From contig NC_089194.1 of NCBI RefSeq assembly GCF_947507565.1, positions 1,302,001-1,366,000 on the forward strand: 64,000 nt of DNA, given 5' to 3'. Numbering within the stretch: the first letter of the stretch is position 1; each line of letters opens with the position of its first letter. The notes beneath the pieces were generated by a model that saw nothing but the letters and a program-made list of their open reading frames with translations, was not told the origin of the DNA and did not search any database. This DNA is from Oscarella lobularis (lineage: Eukaryota; Porifera; Homoscleromorpha; Homosclerophorida; Oscarellidae). A program made the translations under genes and the position numbers. Below, in pieces: positions 9,352-19,477 of this stretch.

Positions 9352-10958
9352 GTGTTTGGATCTCGAGGCAGGATCCTTTCATGTGATAATCACATGATCA
9401 CGAGGTGCACCTTTCACCTTTCTACGTACCAAAATTTGAGGTGGGTGGGGGTGTAGAGAAATGACAGATATCTGATGACATAAAAATGAGCTACTCTGCT
9501 GCTCAGAACTAGATGGATCAACATGTAAGGAGAACTCAGGCTGTTGTCCTAGTTGGGACTCGAGAGTCTGATCGAACCACCGTTTGCCTCGTAAACTTTC
9601 TAGAGGCGTTGATCAAGTCGCTTGGTTGAAGTTTTAGGCGAAAAGCTGTAGCAGCCAAGGGGGGCTTGTGACTGTCCTTCGAGTGCCAAGTGGGACCCCA
9701 ACTGACCGTGAATTTGTCCTTGTCTGGTAAGACTGTAGAATTCGTTCGCAAAGGCGCATTTTCGACCAAACGATCGTAGTCAATGGCAGAGATAGAGAAA
9801 CAGGCCGAGGTCACCGTGTGTACACTACTAGTCAGGTCACCTGACCCTTGCACGTGACCGTGTCAGGTCAATCGGGAGGGGGGGATGTGTTGCACCCCGC
9901 ACTGTGGAGTGCGGCCCAATCACAGGCCGAGTTGTCTGTGACGTAGGGGCCAATTAGCTGTTCTAACCGTTTATCGCCCTCGAATGTTTTTATAGGAGTA
10001 GCGATGAGCGATCCAGGTCGATCGCACGCTTAAGCCATCCAATCGTACGCGATCGTAAGCGAAAACGTGGCGATCGTACGCGAAAACGACGAACTCCTCA
10101 GCTGCGGAGCTCGTCGCTTCTGCGTACGATCGCCTAGGATCGCCTAGACGTTCCAATTCTCCCCTAGTTGTCTTAGCCTCGTACCCAGACCTTTCTCTGT
10201 GTCCCGTATAACGGCCCCTACGGCTCCGCCCCAAATGTTCCTGAGGACCAATTAGCGAGGGCGTGTCTTTACGCACGCTAGCATCAACTCTTCGAGATCG
10301 ACGTTCCTGCTTCGATTGGAAATCGATAGAACCGTCTTCGACATTCGCGACGTATGTTTGCATCCTGTTCGTAAGCTTTGTGTAGCCGTGTCGGCGCAGA
10401 TACCACCCAGAACTGTTGCAATGCTTATGAACGAAATGGGAAATACGTCGAAGACGGTTCTATCGGTTCCAATCGAAGCAGGAACGTCGATCTCGAAGAG
10501 TTGATGCTAGCGTGCGTAAAGACACGCCCTCGCTAATTGGTCCACAGGAACATTTGGGGCGGAGCCGTACCAGACCTTTCGCTGGGGACCGTTATACGGG
10601 ACACAGATAAAAGTCTGGGTACGAGGGAGTGTACGAGGGCCCGGGTACAGTACGAGAGGGGTACGAGGCGCTTTTGCGATGTCGAAGCTATGACGTAGGG
10701 CGTCTCTAATAACTTAATTCGTTTAGCGCGTACCGCATGCAACACTTGGACCACGCGCGTTTGGCCAGACCCTTCCTCCCGAGCGAAGGGTGTGGCCTCC
10801 AGACTACTGACCGTGTGTGTAGATCGATCTAGAGCGCGTTACCTACAAAGAAGAGTACTGTGTACTGAGAAAATTTAGCTAATATTTTGAGCCAACAAGA
10901 CAATATGAAACTAATTCAATACACAACAGACACGTAGCTACTAATAACAACAAGAAAC
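9352..10958. other. Intergenic region dominated by a foldback element
   Basis: No gene is seen between the last GIMAP-type start and the 3' end of factor B-like copy B. The notable content is the long imperfect inverted repeat (10178-10625) and short repeats of CGATCGTACGCGAAAACG near 10030-10090. Open frames here are arms of the inverted repeat and show no protein-like composition. Confidence 0.6.
10178..10625. mobile_element. Imperfect long inverted repeat (foldback/MITE-like)
   Basis: Left arm 10178-10342 and right arm 10447-10625 are inverted copies around a unique centre of about 104 bases. Outer ends read CTCGTACCCAGAC and GTCTGGGTACGAG. Matching inner words include CGTGTCTTTACGCACGCTAGC and its reverse complement (each cited only by its core), and ATAGAACCGTCTTCGAC against GTCGAAGACGGTTCTAT. 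The arms differ by small indels (extra bases near 10568-10590 on the right), so it is not newborn. No transposase frame is present. Best read as a non-autonomous foldback element; target-site duplications could not be fixed by eye. Confidence 0.75.
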
Positions 10959-13900
10959 TTAAAAGAGGTTCAAAGGAGGGGCGTCGTAGCATTGGTCTTG
11001 ACAGTCCTTGGACCAAGTTTGTTTTTCGTCTTCTATCCAATCAATGTAGTTTGCTACTTTAGTGTAAGCACCGTAGGTGTCCTTCTGAGCACAACCAATT
11101 CCCCAACTGACAATTCCAGTAACAACGAATGGCCTTTTGAGTTCGTTGCCGGTCTCTCGTTGAGACACAAACGGACCTCCACTGTCACCAGTGCACGCAT
11201 CTTTCTCACCTTCTCCATCCCCAGCGCAGAACATGTTGTCCGTTATTTCTTTTGGATCCATATTTGTGCAGTTCTCGTAATTCGTTATAGGTAGTTCAAC
11301 TTGATATTGATCAGTAGCAAAGGTGACCTTTTCTTCTTCCGTAACTTTCTTCGTTCCCCCCCATCCCACAACGGTTCCTACGACATCGCTTTGATACAGC
11401 TCCTCTTCTCCTGTTTTATTAGGCAAGCACACTGGTCTTGCGTAAGGTCGAAACCCGATGCAGCAATTCAAATGCAGCAGAGCAATGTCGTGGTCAAATG
11501 TGGGAGCAAATTTATAGGTATAGTTCGCGTGCATTGAAATTTTTCGGACGGCATACGTTTCCTCAGTGTTGTCCTCGACGTAGCGTCTTCTGTCTCCAAC
11601 AACAACTAACAGCTCTTCAGGTTCAAGTTTTGGTTGGCGATTCGGACTGTTAATGCAGTGAGCCGCAGTCAGAACAGTTTGCTCACCTATGATAGCTCCT
11701 CCGCATAGAAATGAAGCTTTACCGTTACGGAATAAATAGATGGCAACAACCCACGGCCAATCTCCGTCTTTTGCAAGACAGCCACCAACTGAACGTCGTC
11801 TGCGACTCTGCTTCATACAAGGAGACGAATCAACAAGCCCGCACTCAGAATAGTCTAGAAGTACAACACAACGGTATTTTTCTCAACGTTATTCAGAAAA
11901 AAGATGCTTACCAACTGTGACGCTAAACGCTTTTTTGACAACGTCAAGTATATCCACAACTTCCATCACACGGCTTTCTTGCTTGACGAGATTTACAAGA
12001 GATTTCACACCACGGTCATTCTTCTCTTCATGTTTTAAATCTCTTATGGCAAATGCGAACATAGTCACGTTGCTTTCTCTTATTTGCTCAGCAAATCGTT
12101 CTGGACTACCTCCCCAGTTTGTGTAGCCATCTGTAATGAGGAAAGCCGCTTTAGTGCACTCTCGTCTTTCCAGCTTCGTCGCGTCAACTGCAAATATATT
12201 TTGATGCAACTTTCGAAGAACATCACTTGTTCCCGTCGCTCCCCAGCAGGATTTGGTCAAGTTAGGAGAATTGATAGCTTCTCTGACGTCACTTCCAGTC
12301 AAAGAGTCAAAGGTAAAGTGGATTTTCGCTTTGTCGTCATACGTCAAGAGCGCAAACCGAGCGTCTCCGTTGTCAACGTGAGAGAAAACGTTGACAATGG
12401 TTTTCACAAACTCAATGCTTTTACCGAAAAGCTTTCCCTTCATACTCTTCGAGCAGTCAACAGCAAAAGCAATGTCTACGCAACCGTCTCCAACTATGAT
12501 AGACCGTCCTTTGCACAGTGACTTTCTATCAGACTTTGGCGTTGGTAGTGCAAGTGGTGTTGCTTCTGTAGAGGGAAAAGAGGTCGGTCGACCGCCAATG
12601 CCGCTTATAGCATCCTTGCAGGCGATAACTCTGTCCAGAAAGTTAGCTCGTAAACTAGCAGCTATTTCTGCCGGATCTCTAAACTTGCCTGCAATGTATA
12701 AGCTCTAGCTAAGATGCCAACTATATAAATATTCAGAGTGCACTCACTTTTACATATTGCTTCGTTGCCGTCCCAGAACGGCTCGCCCGATCCTGATGCC
12801 TGACAGGTGCGTGACACCGAACCGATAAGCTCGTACCCTGGGCTGCACGTAAACGCTATCGGAGCACCATCTTCAAAAGATTCAGCTTTTCGCGTACCGT
12901 TCTTAGGTACTCCAGGATCAGGGCAAACAGCTAAGTCCTCTGAGAGAAAAAAGTGTATAAGGCTTTAGGTAGACAGAGATCTTATGGTTCGTACTGATGC
13001 ATTCAAACGGCTCTCTTCTACTGACGGAAAGCGTAGACCACTGGCCATTTGAATCGCATACGCGAAATGGAATTCCACGAAGTCCGTATCCATCAGGACA
13101 GCTATAGTTCACTGTTGTTTTCCAGAGATATTTTCCTATTAAGCGCCCAACGTCGGTGATGTGCCTTTCGCCGTTCGGTTGCGGTGCCTCTGGCGGATCC
13201 CCGCATGTGACAGCTGAAAAATATTTGAACTTTTGTCAGTACAGAAATTGAAAGTTTTACGTTCGCAATCTGGCACTTTAGGATCATACTCCCAATTTCC
13301 GTTGCAGGAGCAAGTTGCCTTGATTGATTTCTTGCCCTGCAACCCGTCTTGGTAATATCCGGTATTGCATTTTATCGTCAGTTTTTCTCCTATTAGATAC
13401 TCATCGAGACTGTCAGACACAATTCTTCCGTGAGGAATAAAAAACGGTTTCTTGCACGATTTCGCTTCTAAATAATAGGTAATCATGGCTAGACACTAGG
13501 TCATTGAAATCGTACGCACCTTGACAAGAGACTTCTCCATCTGGCGACCATACTCCTTGCTTGCATGTTTTATAAGAAACGCCTATTCTTTTGTAGCCAG
13601 TGCAACACCAGTAGTCAATTCTTTGACTGAAGTTAGAAACGTATATTCCACCGTTGATTATGGAGTCAGGTTTCTGGCACGCATCGTTATTTGAAGAAAG
13701 TCGAAGAGCTATCTTGAAGCCCTTTCTTTGAATGTTTCTATCAGAGGTGAAATGAAAGACAAGTCCTGGCGTTTGAAGACGCTTGAAAATATCTGCTCCA
13801 CTATCTCCGCTAAAGAGCTGAACGTCTCCGCTGCTTCCGTCAAGAGAATGAAAAACTTTCAAATTGTCGGAGCCACTCTCGGTCTGAAATGCCTCGACGT

Positions 13901-14646
13901 CATAGCTGATTTTTGCGACGTATGCTCCATCAGGCAGATGCGGGACAACAGTCCATAAGCAGTCAGCATTGGGAGGATAATCACCAAACCTTCCTTTTGG
14001 TGACTTGAGCGTTTCTTTTTTGTTTTTGTTCAAAACAATCAGGCCACCGCAGTCTACAAAACGAAAAATTCAAAAATTCTCGAAGATAAGCGCTGTACAT
14101 GCGATGAATTACATATATAAATGTACGTACCTGTTGTTTTGAACGCGGCCTTGAAACGCCTTTCAGTAACTTCGCACGTCGTTCTCAGATCAACGTACAT
14201 ATGCTGACCAGACGAGACGATCTCACGAGGTACGTGTCCGGACGTAAACGCGGTAATGAGTGGCTGCGATTTGCCCGTTCCGTCGTAAATTTTGACGAAA
14301 TCGCCTCTCGCCAGCATAAAATCTTGAATGCTAAGCCGTATTTTTTTGCCTCTTGTAGGCGAAGTGATTTGCCACGAAAACTTGAGACATTGCATGGCGA
14401 GATTCGTTTTCTTCGTCACCAATTCGCCCGTATTGCCGTTGAGCACTTTGGAAGACTTGACGCTTCCTAAGGAACGCCTATTAGATCCATACTAAAGAGG
14501 TAAGAGACTCAAAGCTCTTCCCTCAGCACTACGTACTCACTTGAGCAGCATTTGCATTTCTCCGCTTTACATTCGAGTTGAGTTGAAGCAGAGATCAAAG
14601 CGAGAGTTAAAATCAGTAGAACAAGCCATGCCGCTTGGCATTCCAT
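10959..14646 (-). CDS. CFB-like: Factor B-like complement serine protease, copy B (CUB-CUB-CCP4-vWA-trypsin), complete
   Basis: Complete gene of about 1,100 residues. Signal peptide [19 protein letters not shown] from the ATG at 14646; CUB1 14470-14130; CUB2 with CCP1 about 14055-13520; CCP2 about 13469-13260; CCP3 about 13213-12985; CCP4 about 12940-12748; linker and vWA 12690-11905 with MIDAS DCSKS; trypsin domain 11850-10959. The protease keeps all catalytic residues: TAAHC, DHDIALL and TGDSGGP. Six residues before the Ser is an Asp (KDACTGDSGGP), predicting cleavage after Arg/Lys. A basic run RRRRSVGG at the domain start resembles a normal zymogen activation site, which vertebrate factor B lacks. 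The linker before vWA contains DRKS, an Arg-Lys pair placed like the factor D site. By domain logic it is a convertase protease that would bind C3b through vWA and CCPs. The CUBs may add MASP-like dimerisation or recruitment (inference). Confidence 0.9.
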
Positions 14647-14726
14647 TTCGTGACGACGTTTGCGTGAGACTGACCTTCGTCGCAGAGGGTCGTTCGTTGG
14701 AGAACGAAGAAGTGGGAGTGACGGCT

Positions 14727-14748
14727 GTGGGGGATTTGAGTCTCCCAC
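14727..14748. promoter_or_regulatory. Inverted repeat upstream of factor B-like copy B, shared with copy A
   Basis: GTGGG, spacer, TCTCCCAC lies 81 bases upstream of the ATG. It matches the element at 3146-3167 in orientation and position. The surrounding 5' flanks are also similar because the genes are duplicates, so the conservation may be only recent ancestry. It could be a transcription-factor site or part of the 5' UTR. Confidence 0.35.
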
Positions 14749-14917
14749 CACCGCCTTTAGCTAAAGAAGGAAGTCGATTGCGTCGTGTCGGGATCTTTTC
14801 GCTCTTTTACCGGGGTTTATTAAAATAAGGAATTTTTAATTGAACCCAGAAGAACTGAAGGAAGAAAACAGCCAAGCAAAAACTCAAAACAGCGGCGTTT
14901 AGACGATACATTATAAT

Positions 14918-17900
14918 TTAGTAAAGTTCAGGGCATTCGTTTCTCACTTTTTCTTCCAACTTTCTGTAGTTTGCAAAGGGAAGAATCAGATCGTGTTCCG
15001 TAAATTGGGGCCACCGGCTACCCGCGGGCAACGTGCCCGTGATTAGGTACTCTCCCCTTTGGAGGAGGGCACTGCAGGGGCAACGAATCTTCTCGGCGTT
15101 TACCAAAAAGACCTGATTGTTCTCAACTACACCCCGGGGGCCCCAGTACTTCTTGCCTACGGTGACGACGAAGCCGTTGCTTCCGAAGCGAAACATGGGA
15201 GGCAAATCGACAGTAAGAGTAGCCACTAAAAAAGAAAACGCCGTCAAAATTTTGTGCGCGAGAAAGTATCGAGCGTACTGAAGTGTTCGAGGTTGCTTCT
15301 TTTCTTACAAGCTTCCTTCACCGTCAGATTGTGCCTCTTTCGACAAGGAGCTGTACATATTACGTTAGGATACTTCAAAGAGGGTCCCTTATTGTCTTAC
15401 CCGAAGAAACGATTCCATATCTCTTCTGAGCTAAAACACAGAGCTTATTATCGCAATTGCCAGATACAAAAAATGCACTTACTTCGGCAAATTTTTTCGC
15501 AGGAACGCTGACTAGCAAAATTGTTATTGTTGCCAAAGCAGCCCTTATAGTAGAGAGGCTTGCACGAGTTGTCTGCCCAATCAAAGTGATATCTTAGGAC
15601 ATTATTTCGACATGGGCCAATGTCAACTGGCTCCTTGCAGAATGTGTCTACGTAAAAATCAGGCAATAGCAATTGCTGTAATCCAAAGAGCACAGAACTC
15701 ACTGCATTCACACGTTTTGTAGCATTCGTGTTGCGTCTCAAAAACATTGAGGCCCTTGAAACAGCCACCAACGAGGAACCTCTCGCAGATTCTCTTATCA
15801 GAGTTGTAGTACCACTTGTATTCATAAGCAGGGCAGTCTCCTGACGGCTTTGGTGCCGAACAAACACCTCCTGCAGCAAATAGTTGCCAGTCATACAGCT
15901 AAACTTAAAAGATGCTCAAGAAGACTTGCCTTGCTTGCACGGTCCATCTTCTACTTTAGAAATAGACTTCTTTGTTTTGCAGACTTCAGAGTGTAAATGG
16001 CATTCTGTTTTGTACGTGACAGCGTCGCTGCCGCAAACTGGGTCATCGATTTCGCTGCAATCGCTTTCGTCTGTGCACACGCACTCGCACTGCTCGTTTT
16101 CATTGAGAATGAGCTTTTTATGGTTGTTAAAGTCGCATGGCGTGTTTTTGCAGCGGTCTACATAAAAAAGATTTCAGCGTCTTAGAGTATAAAAGATTAT
16201 CGCTTACCAAAGCATGTAGGCGGCTTTTTTGTCCATTCGCCCTTTTCATTGCATTCTGATTCGTCATTTCCAATTAATCGAAACCTGTCTTCTTTGCAAA
16301 TAAAATTGACTTTTGACGGATACCTGTAGACGTCTCGATCTGGCGACACCAACACATTTTCGGACACATCGGGCTTTGGACACGTAACAACTAAAGAAGA
16401 AAGCACATCGGTCAGCATCTGCTATAACAGATACTACAGAATCTCTTGGCTTTTACCAACGCATGTCGGCAGCGGGTCGTGCCACTGAAGGCTGTCGTTG
16501 CACCTAACCGTTTTCAAGCCTTTGACTTCATATCCCACATTACATGTCAAAGTGACGAAAGTGTTGACTTTGTGGATTTCTCTGTCTGTGAATTTTCCAT
16601 TGTAAGGATTCGATAGCCCAGGACAGGCTTTAGCTAAAGTCAGTATTGAGTGCACCTGCATCATTATTTGTGCATTTCACCGTACGTTTGCAATAAGGCC
16701 AGTGATCGGACCAAACGCAGCCGCCCACACACGTCAAACTTTCCTTGCCTACCAGAAAGTAACCAACGTCACAGCTGAAAGTGACGCTCTCGCCAATAGA
16801 CACGTTCGAATTCGTAGTAGGCTTAACGATGCCGTGTTCAAAGTCTTCATAGGCGCAATAGGATGAATTCGCAGTAACGTTGCAAGGTTCTTCTGTAGAG
16901 GCAAAGATAATCATGCAATTGCGGCTAGCCTACCAACAGCTCACTTAGACACTGTGGAAAAACGTCGTACTTCCACGTTCCGTCTGCACCACATTTTATA
17001 GCACGGTCTCCATGAAGTTTAAAACACGTGTTACACGTGTATGAAACGTATTCCCCTACTTTGAACCCTTCGTCTTTGTGGTCTTTGGGCGCTCGCTGTC
17101 CATTTGTAATAAAACATGGATCAGGACAGTAGGTTACTCTTGCAGCTGAAACAAAAGAAGTATAGGTGCAAAGAATAAGGCTGCATGAAAAAACATTACG
17201 TTCACGGTATTTCTTTTTTTCGTCACAGATTTCATTGTACGGTTTCACGAATATGTCTACTTCGCAGATAGATAATATTCTGTTAGACCCAGGGATGTGT
17301 ATAGACAAGTATTGCCCGGGAATGTAGTCATCGCAAAAAACATCGTAGTCTGTTGTAGTCATTGAAAGGGTGTCCTTTCGGCGCCCACATCGTGTGGCTT
17401 TTGATCTCTGTTCGTCATCTTCGCGTACAACCGGCTTGCGCCAGCTTTGAGATACGTGAACTTCAAAACCCGCAATGCTCGTAATTTCACCCGAGTGTCG
17501 AAGGTTTTTCAGATCGTTTAGCTTGAATTTTCTGATTGTGCTTTCCTTTATTTCTTTGACGCCGTAAACGGTCACGCTACTTACTTCGTATTCACGTTTC
17601 ATATCTATCCAAAGACGAGGATTTTTCGTTCCAAAAACGATCTCGCCTTTGCTTGTCGTTTTGAGACATGTCACTGAGCAGTTACAGAAGAACTGACTGT
17701 ACTTTCCATCAACAGAAAAATCAGAAATCTTCCTTCGTATTCCTTCTGCGCACGATCTGGAAGACGGCAATCTAAGCGTTTTGGGTACTTGGCATCCGCC
17801 TAAAAAAACGTATGCTTTACTTAGCCTGACAAGCCTAGACAATCAGAAGACTTACCGTAATTTCGAAGGCACTTTGGGGCTTTTCCATTCCACTTCTTGT

Positions 17901-19078
17901 TAGGCATGCACACCAACTCATCAGCTCCTATCATATCATACCCATCGAAGCAAGAAAACGTAGCAATCTTATGAATATCGTATTTAACGAATTCGCCGTT
18001 ACGGGGAGGTAACAATTCCTGACATGAAACGCCTAAGCAGAAGAGTAAATAAATTTTTTATAATTACTGATTGCACGTAAGCATACGATGGCAGCATGGG
18101 TCAGGGCCACACCACGTGCCGTTATGCAAGCAGTCTCGTACAGGACGGTTTTGTAGAACAAAGCCGGCTTGGCACTCATAATGAATGTATTCGCCGACGT
18201 CAAAGTGTTTCTTATCTTCTATTATATGTCCATTTGTAGGATTTGAAGGACGAATGCAGCCGTCATGACAAACTGGCGTGTTTCCTTTCCACTTTCCTTC
18301 AGCACCGTGGCAGGTGAGTCTAAATGGTCCTTCGTTCAAATTCAATGTTTGATATCCTTTTCTGCATTCAAGTTCAACATCTGAACAGTTGCCATATAAC
18401 GTCTCATTGTGTGCACATAAATTTTTGCTCTCCCGAGATATTATGGCATTCGGTACATTTGGTTTGTCACAGCATTGATCTAGAAGACAAAATTGACGGA
18501 TTAAATTTATATGTCCTTAGCCATACCGCAATGCAAAGGCTGGCCGCTTAAACTACCGTCCTTCTTGCAAGTCCTATTGGTGTCACCTTGAAGAACAGCT
18601 GCACCGTCTCTGCAAGAATATGTGACAGTTTCTCCCTTGCAGATCGTTCCAGAACGTGAAGCCTGCACAAATTCTTTGACAACAGGCAGGAAACATGCTA
18701 CAATAAAACGTCAGTAAACTTTGAAATAAAAACAACGCTATATAACATACTGGGGCATTTGCACTTGGGTAAAACTTTCGGGTCCCATACGGCCTTTCCC
18801 CTTTTTCTAATACACTTGATCTTAGTAGATCCCTCCAATTCATACGGAGGAACGCAGCTAAATTTGAACTCTGCTCCAATTTTGCGCCCCTTTTCGCTCC
18901 GTCTCGTTCTTTCACGTATTAAATGAGAGGGTAGCTCGTCCATTTTTTTACACTGTTTTCCTGTGGAACAGATCAAGTTAGATATGAGCTAGTGCCAACG
19001 CCTCCTTCGCACTCAACCTTCACTGACGGTCAGCACAGCACAGCCAATCACTAGAAGTAGCAACAGAGAAAGATGCAT
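14918..19078 (-). CDS. Secreted mosaic: 9 CCP + fucolectin-like + follistatin/Kazal + 2 Kunitz + NTR; candidate complement regulator
   Basis: The ATG at 19078 opens a signal peptide (MHLSLLLLLVIGCAVLTVS). In order: five CCPs (about 18976-17860), a fucolectin/F5-8C-like domain (about 17805-17195; LWIDMKREYEV, GQYLSIHIPG, ICEVDIFV), four CCPs (about 17150-16205), a follistatin/Kazal domain (about 16160-15935; CECVC then DPVCGSDAVTY), Kunitz 1 (about 15885-15700, P1 Pro), Kunitz 2 (about 15650-15490, GPCRNN giving P1 Arg) and an NTR domain (about 15430-14918; CTAPCRKRHNL, RCPCSALL). The tail order matches the Kazal-Kunitz-Kunitz-NTR part of WFIKKN proteins. CCP strings are typical of factor H-type regulators, and the Kunitz with P1 Arg could inhibit trypsin-like enzymes such as the neighbouring factor B-like proteases. 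It lies head-to-head with the C3-like gene. No single known protein matches; regulation of complement is inferred. Confidence 0.85.
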
Positions 19079-19477
19079 CGTTCTGGGTTAACTAGAAGAC
19101 CAAGACTGGACGTTCAAAAGACGTTCCGTTGTCTAACAAGCCAAACTCACGTGCTCTCGTGTGAGAAGGGCAACTGGAGGAAAGGAAGATCCGGCTCTGC
19201 TTTTGTTGTCTCTCTCACATCCTCCTTATTGTCTCTCCACGGGAAAGGTCAAAGGGAAAAGCCGGGCACACAGGTAGGAGGTTGGCGTATATGGGGGAGA
19301 GATGAGCCCCACCCTCTACTCATCGCCGAACGAGACATATATAGTCAAAATCGCCTCTGGTTCCTTATTTTAAAGCTGCATAGTGAGATCACTCGTCGCA
19401 ACCTATAGCTTCGTTCCCACTCAGCTTCCCGGCCTTAGAACTGTTACGCCGTCTGCGAGCGCAACAAGGAAAAGAAT
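19079..19477. promoter_or_regulatory. Divergent promoter region between the mosaic regulator and C3-like copy 1
   Basis: About 400 bases separate two divergent start codons, so both promoters must lie here. A TATATATA-like run (ACATATATAGTC near 19333) sits about 140 bases before the C3-like ATG. No strong kappa-B decamer was found by eye. Co-regulation of regulator and target is plausible but only inferred. Confidence 0.5.

Noticed and set aside
9971-10363. 130-codon minus-strand frame
   Set aside because: Lies in the left arm of the inverted repeat, is Arg/Ser-rich low-complexity sequence, and is not conserved in frame on the other arm.
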